Of a stretch of DNA of 11,681 nt, positions 7,028 to 11,681 are shown one piece after another. The number at the start of each line of letters is the position of its first letter. The first letter of the stretch is position 1. The translations under genes and the position numbers were made by a program. The stretch is from Thermoplasmata archaeon (GTDB lineage: Archaea > Thermoplasmatota > Thermoplasmata > Sysuiplasmatales > Sysuiplasmataceae). The stretch lies in NCBI GenBank assembly GCA_021811925.1, contig JAKAPY010000041.1, positions 1 through 11,681 on the forward strand, written 5' to 3'. Below the pieces are notes generated by a model. That model was not told the DNA's origin. It did not search any database and saw only the letters and a program-made list of their open reading frames with translations.

Positions 7028-8095
7028 TTGAAGGCATGGCGTTTTTCAGAGTTCGGGGGAATTGACAGGCTTCATCTGGAGACTGCGAATATCCGTGACC
7101 CTGGACCCGGTGAAGTCAAGATCTCCGTTGCGTATGCTGCCATCAACCACGTGGACAGGCTCGTGATCGGAGGCAGGCTCAAGTGGGTCCCCCTGCCGAG
7201 GATTCCGGGGGCCGAGTACGTCGGAACAGTGGTCCAGAGGGGCGAGGGCGTCGAAGACTGCTCTGTAGGGGACAGGGTTGCCGTCTTCCCCAAGATGTTC
7301 TGCGGCAGGTGCAGATTCTGCACCACGGGCCAGGAAAGCGTATGCCTGGAGGCATGGAACCCCGAACGTGCACCAGTTGATCTCTCGACGAACATGCTGC
7401 CCTCCTCGATGGACGGCGGATGGGCTGAGGAAGCAATAGCCCCTGCAAGGAACCTGGTTCCCCTGCCTGACAGCATTGGCTTCAGGGAGGCCGCATGCCT
7501 TCCGCTCAGTGCGATGACCGCACACCACATTGTTAAACGCGTTTCACCAGTTGCAGGCAGTACGGCGCTCGTCATGGGGGCAACCGGCGGAGTTGGTGCC
7601 TTTGCCGTGCAGTTGCTCAAGCTTGCTGGTTGCACCGTGATTGCAGTGGTAAACAACAAGTCACAGGAACAGGCGATTCGCGATATGGGTGCTGACCATG
7701 TGATTCCCCGGACCACCTCACCTGTCAAGGAAGAGGCAATCCGCATGTCGGGCGGTTATGGGGTCGACATTGTGGTTGATTCCCTCGGCCAGACAACATT
7801 CGCTTCGTCCGTCGGATCTCTTGCCCCCTGCGGTAAGTACGTGACGGCTGGCACGCTTACCGGACCGGTGAGCGAACTCAGTCTCATGCTCGTATATTCC
7901 AGGCAGCTTCAGATCATTGGGTCGACTACAGGCTCAAAGAAGGACCTTCGGGCGGTCATCGAACTTGCAGCTTCAGGGAAAATCAGGGCGGTTATAAGCA
8001 GCACCTTTGATTTCGATCGGCTCCCCGATGCGGTGGAGAATTACATGCTGCAGGGGCGAATGGGGAAGGTTCTCGTCCGCATTGGTGAACCTTGA
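7028..8095 (+). CDS. MDR-superfamily (zinc-type alcohol dehydrogenase-like) NAD(P)-dependent oxidoreductase
   Basis: A 355-residue medium-chain dehydrogenase/reductase with full family length. The N-terminal GroES-like domain carries the structural zinc site, Cys 92, 95, 98 and 106 (C-x2-C-x2-C-x7-C). The catalytic zinc ligands of alcohol dehydrogenases are missing: the usual Cys is replaced in AINHVD (38-43) and the usual GHE is GAE at 61-63. The Rossmann domain has GATGGVG at 184-190, followed by VQLLKLAG. The pattern AINHVD and the missing catalytic zinc point to quinone-oxidoreductase or enoyl-reductase-like chemistry, that is hydride transfer from NAD(P)H without a zinc-bound alcohol. 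The substrate is unknown. The TTG start is supported by GAGGTG. It is divergent from the zinc-ribbon operon and ends one base before the stop of the convergent reductase gene. Confidence 0.9.
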   Translation: MKAWRFSEFGGIDRLHLETANIRDPGPGEVKISVAYAAINHVDRLVIGGRLKWVPLPRIPGAEYVGTVVQRGEGVEDCSVGDRVAVFPKMFCGRCRFCTTGQESVCLEAWNPERAPVDLSTNMLPSSMDGGWAEEAIAPARNLVPLPDSIGFREAACLPLSAMTAHHIVKRVSPVAGSTALVMGATGGVGAFAVQLLKLAGCTVIAVVNNKSQEQAIRDMGADHVIPRTTSPVKEEAIRMSGGYGVDIVVDSLGQTTFASSVGSLAPCGKYVTAGTLTGPVSELSLMLVYSRQLQIIGSTTGSKKDLRAVIELAASGKIRAVISSTFDFDRLPDAVENYMLQGRMGKVLVRIGEP

Positions 8096-8096
8096 T

Positions 8097-9209
8097 TTAC
8101 GTCCAGTCTTTCGTGGAGAAGATTGACTTGCATTTTATTACCTTGGCGAGCCCTTTCACGCCCGCGACTCTGAAAATCGCGGACATAAGCCAGTCCCTGC
8201 TGAAACTGACAGACGCATACTGCATCATCCTGCGTGCAGTCGCCAATTCCTTTCCGACGGCCCTTCTCCAGTCGGCTTCGTAATTCTCAAGCGGAGTGCC
8301 ATTCTTCAGGTGGCTTGCTGCCGCCCTGCCAGCTATCCTTCCGCACAACATCGATATCTGGATTCCGCCGCCGTTGGTGGCCATCACATGACCCGCCGCA
8401 TCCCCGGCGAGAATGACATTTCCCTTCACGCTCCTCGCGACGGGCCCGGACATGGGAACCCACCCGCCTGCGATAATCTGTTTTGGCTTCGTCCTGTATT
8501 TGTCGGCGATTTCGTTTATGAATCCCTTGGCGTACTTGCCAACACTTTCACCAGATTTGTCAGGATCTGCGCCAAGGCCGACATTTGCCCCGCCGTTCTT
8601 TGGTATTATCCAACCATACCCGCCGGGAGCAGCACTGCCGAAGTACATGTATACATCATCGTCGAAGTCGCCATCCATTGTTGTCGACATGGCAGGGTAC
8701 AGAAGCCGCGGCCCTTCCAGTCCGATTGATCTTCTCACAAGAGAGAACGGCCCGTCCGCGCCGACCACCACACTCCCCTCGAAGTCTCCTCTTGTCGTTG
8801 AAAGAGCATGAGCGCCATCAAAGTGGGTCAGTTTTGTGTCGGTCATCACCGTTGCCCCTGCTTTGGCCGCAAGGTCTGCCTGATATTTGTCAAAGAGCCT
8901 TCTTTCCGTGGAAAAACAGGAAAAGGGGATGTCGTACCCCTTCATACTTGGCGCCACCATTTTGATTATGTCAATTGGTCTTGAGACGTACATGCCCGGG
9001 ACATCGAACAGCTCTTCCTGGTCAGGCACTGACGGGAAGATCCTCTTCATTTCCTCAGTCCTCGCCATAAGTTCCCCGCACTGAACCGGCCAGCCTATTT
9101 CCTTCCTGCTTTCAACAAGCAGAACGCTAAGCCCCTCCTCCGCCGCGAATCTGGCTGTGGTGCTGCCGGCCGGGCCGGCGCCCACAACGACAACATCGAA
9201 TTTCTCCAA
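8097..9209 (-). CDS. Geranylgeranyl reductase family FAD-dependent protein
   Basis: A 370-residue flavoprotein. The FAD-binding start VVVGAGPAGS (7-16) and acidic end of the second strand (VES, 32-34) are followed by PVQCGE (41-46), GADGPFS (150-156), YGWIIPK (198-204) and GDAAGHVMATNGGGI (269-283), the order and motifs of archaeal geranylgeranyl reductases. These saturate isoprenoid double bonds, typically in digeranylgeranylglycerol phospholipids to make archaeol-type membranes; relatives act on dolichol or prenyl chains, so the exact substrate is open. It is likely a peripheral membrane enzyme. The start is TTG at 9209 with AGGTGA four bases upstream; there is no other start before conserved motifs. 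It follows the prenyl synthase gene with a 48-base gap, probably in one operon. Its 3' end faces the oxidoreductase with a one-base gap. Confidence 0.93.
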   Translation of the reverse strand: MEKFDVVVVGAGPAGSTTARFAAEEGLSVLLVESRKEIGWPVQCGELMARTEEMKRIFPSVPDQEELFDVPGMYVSRPIDIIKMVAPSMKGYDIPFSCFSTERRLFDKYQADLAAKAGATVMTDTKLTHFDGAHALSTTRGDFEGSVVVGADGPFSLVRRSIGLEGPRLLYPAMSTTMDGDFDDDVYMYFGSAAPGGYGWIIPKNGGANVGLGADPDKSGESVGKYAKGFINEIADKYRTKPKQIIAGGWVPMSGPVARSVKGNVILAGDAAGHVMATNGGGIQISMLCGRIAGRAAASHLKNGTPLENYEADWRRAVGKELATARRMMQYASVSFSRDWLMSAIFRVAGVKGLAKVIKCKSIFSTKDWT

Positions 9210-9213
9210 GTTG

Positions 9214-9219
9214 TCACCT
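9214..9219 (-). promoter_or_regulatory. Ribosome binding site AGGTGA for the reductase
   Basis: AGGTGA, a six-base match to the Shine-Dalgarno consensus, lies four bases before TTG at 9209 and fixes that start. Confidence 0.7.
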
Positions 9220-9257
9220 GTCGCAGGTAAAGGAGCCTTCGTGTGGCCACATAACCA

Positions 9258-10235
9258 TCATTTTTTCCTTGTGATTACCGAATCGGCCAGCATGAGGAGT
9301 TCTTCCTTGTATCTGGATTCACGCAGACCAGCTATGTTCTCCCTTGCCTTATCAATGAAAAACTCCGCCTGCGTATGCGATTCCGTTATGCACCCGCTGT
9401 GCCTTATCATTTCGATTGCTTTCTGGACAAGATCGGCAGGCTTGTCCTTCTTGCTTATCACTTCCGCAAGAAGCTTCCTGTCGACGCCATTGTTCATTGC
9501 ATAGATGAGAGGGAGAGTCATGTTTCCTTCCTTCAGGTCATTTCCCACGCTCTTTCCAAGCGTGTTCTCATCCGAGACTATGTCAAGCACATCATCGACA
9601 ATCTGGAACGCGATTCCAACATTTGTCCCGAACTGGCCCAGCATTTCAATTTCTTCGTCAGTTCCCCCGCCATGAAATGCACCGAGCTGTGCGCTGGCGG
9701 AAAAGACGGAGGCGGTTTTTCCACTTATGATGTCGATATAAATCTCACGGGGTATAGCCACATTGTTCTTCCATTGCTCCTGCAGCATTTCCCCTTCTGC
9801 CAGCCTTTCGTAAGCCTCAGCTGCTATTCGGATGGACTCTGGACTCAGGAACTGTCCGTATTTGAATCCCTGGACGAACATGAAATCGCCCGCCACGAGC
9901 GCATTGTGAACACCGTATTTCCTGTATGCGGTCACTTTCCCGCGCCTCATTTCACCTTCGTCCGTTATATCGTCATGAATGAGAGTGGCACTGTGTATGA
10001 GCTCGACGGCAACAGAGGCGTCAATGGCCGAGGCGACGTTCTTCTCCGTCCCGCCGACGGCCTTGTACGAAAGAACGCAGATTGCGGGCCTTAACCTCTT
10101 GCCGCCTGCTGCAATGACATGCATGGCTATCTCGTTCAGAAGGGGGCTCTCAGACTTCACGCTCTCCCTGAGCGTTTCTTCCACTAGCCTGAGTTCAGCT
10201 CCAACGCCGAAATCCAGAGCCATGGCATCGTTCAT
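9258..10235 (-). CDS. Polyprenyl diphosphate synthase (trans-isoprenyl, possibly long-chain)
   Basis: Condenses isopentenyl diphosphate onto an allylic primer. With ATG at 10235 it has 325 residues, the normal length. Motifs: GGKRLRP (44-50), first Asp-rich motif DDITDEGEMRRGK (from 88), SGKTAS (171-176), FQIVDDVLD with the second Asp-rich motif (214-218), and GNDLKEGNMTLPL. The residues four and five places before the first motif are Thr and Ala (HSATLIHDD), as in octaprenyl synthase IspB; archaeal geranylgeranyl and farnesyl synthases usually carry an aromatic residue there that limits chain length. A product longer than C20 is therefore possible. ATG at 10235 was preferred because a TATA-like AACATTAAT sits about 26-34 bases upstream, fitting a leaderless mRNA; TTG at 10256 would add seven residues. 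The reductase gene follows. Confidence 0.93.
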   Translation of the reverse strand: MNDAMALDFGVGAELRLVEETLRESVKSESPLLNEIAMHVIAAGGKRLRPAICVLSYKAVGGTEKNVASAIDASVAVELIHSATLIHDDITDEGEMRRGKVTAYRKYGVHNALVAGDFMFVQGFKYGQFLSPESIRIAAEAYERLAEGEMLQEQWKNNVAIPREIYIDIISGKTASVFSASAQLGAFHGGGTDEEIEMLGQFGTNVGIAFQIVDDVLDIVSDENTLGKSVGNDLKEGNMTLPLIYAMNNGVDRKLLAEVISKKDKPADLVQKAIEMIRHSGCITESHTQAEFFIDKARENIAGLRESRYKEELLMLADSVITRKK

Positions 10236-10260
10236 ATCGTTGATACTTTTGAACAACTAC

Positions 10261-10269
10261 ATTAATGTT
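10261..10269 (-). promoter_or_regulatory. Possible TATA-like element for the isoprenoid operon
   Basis: AACATTAAT on the minus strand, 26-34 bases before ATG at 10235, would start transcription at or near that ATG. The same nonamer is seen upstream of the polymerase gene. A second AT-rich stretch, TTAAAATTAAG at about 10315-10325, is an alternative. Confidence 0.35.
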
Positions 10270-10331
10270 GTTGAGTGCGAAAGCTGCATTCTGGCCGCCG
10301 GCTTTGCAGATGTGCTTAATTTTAACTCATT

Positions 10332-10757
10332 TCATGGGCTTGCAGATCTTTGCATCTCGCCTGAATCAGGAATGAACCCGCACGCTGAAATTTTGTTTCC
10401 ATGGCCCGTCCCTTGAACGGTCTTTGCATTTCCTGTCAGGCGTGCCAGAAAGTGTCTCATAACCCCAACTTTCGCCCCATTTTCATTTCTTCGCAATACC
10501 AAGCACCTTCTGCCTCCCCATTCCTCTCTTATGTACTGGTCCAGTTCTCCCCTGGAGCCATCTCCGTACCTCATTGAATTCCACTCTCTCCGCGCAATGA
10601 TGATTTCGTTGTATGTCACTTCATTCACCAATGAGAAGAAAGCGTCGTGTTCCAATTGATTTTGACCAGTCGCTGAGGGCCGTTGTACGTCGGGTCGCTC
10701 TTGATATCCCCTGACCACCAAGCCATCCGATACGGGGAAGTTTTGGTTGAATGTCAT
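10332..10757 (-). pseudogene. Possible hypothetical protein or decayed gene fragment
   Basis: A 141-residue open frame of unknown function. Residues about 35-95 look more protein-like (FFSLVNEVTYNEIIIARREW, then YGDGSRGELDQYIREEWGG), while the C-terminal third looks random. The preceding frame, from ATG at 10833, has a plausible helical start MSQNYSREKIGDMVVRKVKS and ends at 10621, so a single ancestral gene with a frameshift around 10740 is conceivable. No ribosome site, no recognisable motif, and the codon pattern is less regular than in the neighbours. It may equally be noncoding. Confidence 0.2.
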
Positions 10758-11077
10758 TGAGAAATTCCAATCTCGACTTTACTTTCCTTACCACCATGTC
10801 TCCTATCTTTTCACGGGAATAGTTTTGACTCATGATTGTCGAAACAGACATGCGAAAAAAGGTGGCCAGGATCGCGGGGAGAGTTGCGTTCATAGTATGG
10901 CGGAGAGGGAGTTCCAGCAACTGAAAAATCGATATTGAGTCGGAGTTCAGGATTAAGTGGTGTGATGTCCCGGAGCAGCGAGAGCGGCAGGAATCGATAT
11001 GAGCGACTGTCCGCCTCCCGCTCGCAAAACATGGGGCAATTGCGGTTGCTCACGGAAGTATATGCTGTGAACGATGA

Positions 11078-11091
11078 CCGTCATATGACGG
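11078..11091. promoter_or_regulatory. Perfect 14-bp palindrome, putative operator of the HTH_10 regulator
   Basis: CCGTCATATGACGG is its own reverse complement. It ends 36 bases before the regulator ATG at 11128 and abuts the AT-rich GAATATGCTTATC (11092-11104), which is placed like a TATA box for a leaderless transcript. The position, covering BRE and TATA, fits a repressor or autoregulatory site. No second copy was seen in the window. Confidence 0.5.
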
Positions 11092-11127
11092 GAATATGCT
11101 TATCCTGCTCAGCCGATATCTGCAATC

Positions 11128-11681
11128 ATGTCCATGTATGAGGTGTCTTTCAAGATCGACTACGACTACCCTTTCATTGCTCTGTCGAAGTCTTTTCCGG
11201 AGCTCAGGTTCAATATGTGGTGCTTGTGGGGAAGGGAACTGCTTGAGATTCCGGTGCATGACGAAGCAGTGGCGTCACAGATTGAAAAGCAGGTCAAGAA
11301 GGCGGGCAGGCTCGTGGATAAATCAACTGTAACAGGCAATCGGAAAATTTTCATGCTCAAATGCACATGCGACATCTACGACAGCGTGTGGAACATAGCC
11401 GGAGAAAATCAATTCTTTGATGCACCGCCCGCCGTCTATCATGATGGATGGGGTTTCTTCAGGCTAATCACGTTCGAGGAGGATAATATACGCTCACTGT
11501 TCAAGGATCTCAACACGAGGGGAAGGACAGAATTGCTCGGCAAAAAAGAAATTTCCCTTGAAGTGCTTCCAAGCAGCATGTGGGTCAACAGCGTATTCTC
11601 CGATCTCACCGGGAAGCAGAGATCTGCACTTCTCAAGGCGCAGCAGTACGGCTACTACACTTCGCCTCGAAAAGATCGGAA
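11128..11681 (+). CDS. HTH_10 (bacterio-opsin activator-like) transcription regulator, partial
   Basis: The first 184 residues are visible; the gene runs off the right edge. The last residues are the start of an HTH_10 helix-turn-helix: LTGKQRSALLKAQQYGYYTS followed by PRK, the typical pattern of the Bat-type C-terminal domain. The preceding ~150 residues match the general layout of small archaeal Bat-like proteins, an alpha/beta sensor-like region with CTCDIYDSVW near 89-98 and GWGFFRLITFEED near 115-127, but no ligand can be assigned. Such regulators are about 210-220 residues, so some 30 residues are missing. The start is ATG at 11128; ATG at 11134 is an alternative. No ribosome site is present, and the TATA-like box about 25-35 bases upstream fits a leaderless mRNA. 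The 14-bp palindrome upstream suggests regulated or autoregulated expression. Confidence 0.9.
   Translation, partial: MSMYEVSFKIDYDYPFIALSKSFPELRFNMWCLWGRELLEIPVHDEAVASQIEKQVKKAGRLVDKSTVTGNRKIFMLKCTCDIYDSVWNIAGENQFFDAPPAVYHDGWGFFRLITFEEDNIRSLFKDLNTRGRTELLGKKEISLEVLPSSMWVNSVFSDLTGKQRSALLKAQQYGYYTSPRKDR

Larger units (their letters stand above)
10257..11127. other. Long stretch without a convincing intact gene
   Basis: About 870 bases between the prenyl synthase and the HTH_10 regulator. No RNA gene, CRISPR, transposon end or recognisable protein family was found. On the minus strand, two overlapping open frames (10833 to 10621 and 10757 to 10332) contain peptide-like stretches in different frames, which could be a gene broken by small frameshifts. 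A short direct repeat AATCGATAT occurs at 10927-10935 and 10992-11000. The right end holds the promoter palindrome of the regulator. Confidence 0.5.

Noticed and set aside
9375..10094. 239-codon plus-strand open frame
   Set aside because: It is antisense to the prenyl synthase, which has all family motifs.
10270..10310. Hairpin AAAGC/GCTTT as a terminator
   Set aside because: The stem is only five pairs with a long loop, it lies upstream of the prenyl synthase start, and no T-run follows.
10935..11141. Small Ser/Arg-rich plus-strand frame before the regulator
   Set aside because: It runs through the palindrome and promoter and overlaps the regulator start; the internal repeat MSRSS looks like chance in a low-information frame.

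Overview
The window reads as archaeal chromosome, GC-rich by eye. It carries the large subunit of the archaea-specific D-family DNA polymerase, a NOG1-type GTPase, a prenyl diphosphate synthase next to a geranylgeranyl-reductase flavoprotein, and a bacterio-opsin-activator-like (HTH_10) regulator. Several starts are TTG or GTG with good Shine-Dalgarno matches, while other genes look leaderless behind AT-rich TATA-like boxes. PolD rules out Sulfolobales-type Crenarchaeota. Many short zinc-ribbon proteins plus an HTH_10 regulator would fit an uncultured euryarchaeote such as a Thermoplasmatota member, but that placement is inference.

Left part (1-3814, minus strand): a NOG1-like GTPase is followed, with a short overlap, by a coiled-coil/zinc-ribbon protein of unknown function, and then by the DNA polymerase II (PolD) large subunit, which runs off the left edge with about 646 N-terminal residues visible. 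This is information-processing housekeeping. The GTPase diverges from a plus-strand Nudix hydrolase at 3899-4597.

Middle part (4581-6792, minus strand): a tight three-gene operon encodes three proteins that look like diverged paralogues. Each begins with a zinc ribbon of identical spacing (C-x2-C-x14-C-x2-C), followed by one or two short aromatic/proline beta motifs. The first two end in a hydrophobic hairpin, and the third is a shorter soluble form whose stop overlaps the convergent Nudix gene. I do not recognise a named system here; it is the best candidate for something undescribed. A 235-bp divergent region with a strong TATA-like box and an adjacent inverted repeat separates this operon from an MDR-superfamily oxidoreductase (7028-8095) that keeps the structural zinc site but lacks the catalytic one.

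Right part: an isoprenoid pair on the minus strand, a polyprenyl diphosphate synthase (IspB-like residues before the first Asp-rich motif) followed by a geranylgeranyl-reductase-family flavoprotein, is likely one operon for archaeal lipid, quinone or dolichol side chains. About 870 bp with no convincing intact gene follows (a possible decayed gene on the minus strand). The window ends in the N-terminal part of an HTH_10 regulator, whose promoter carries a perfect 14-bp palindrome.
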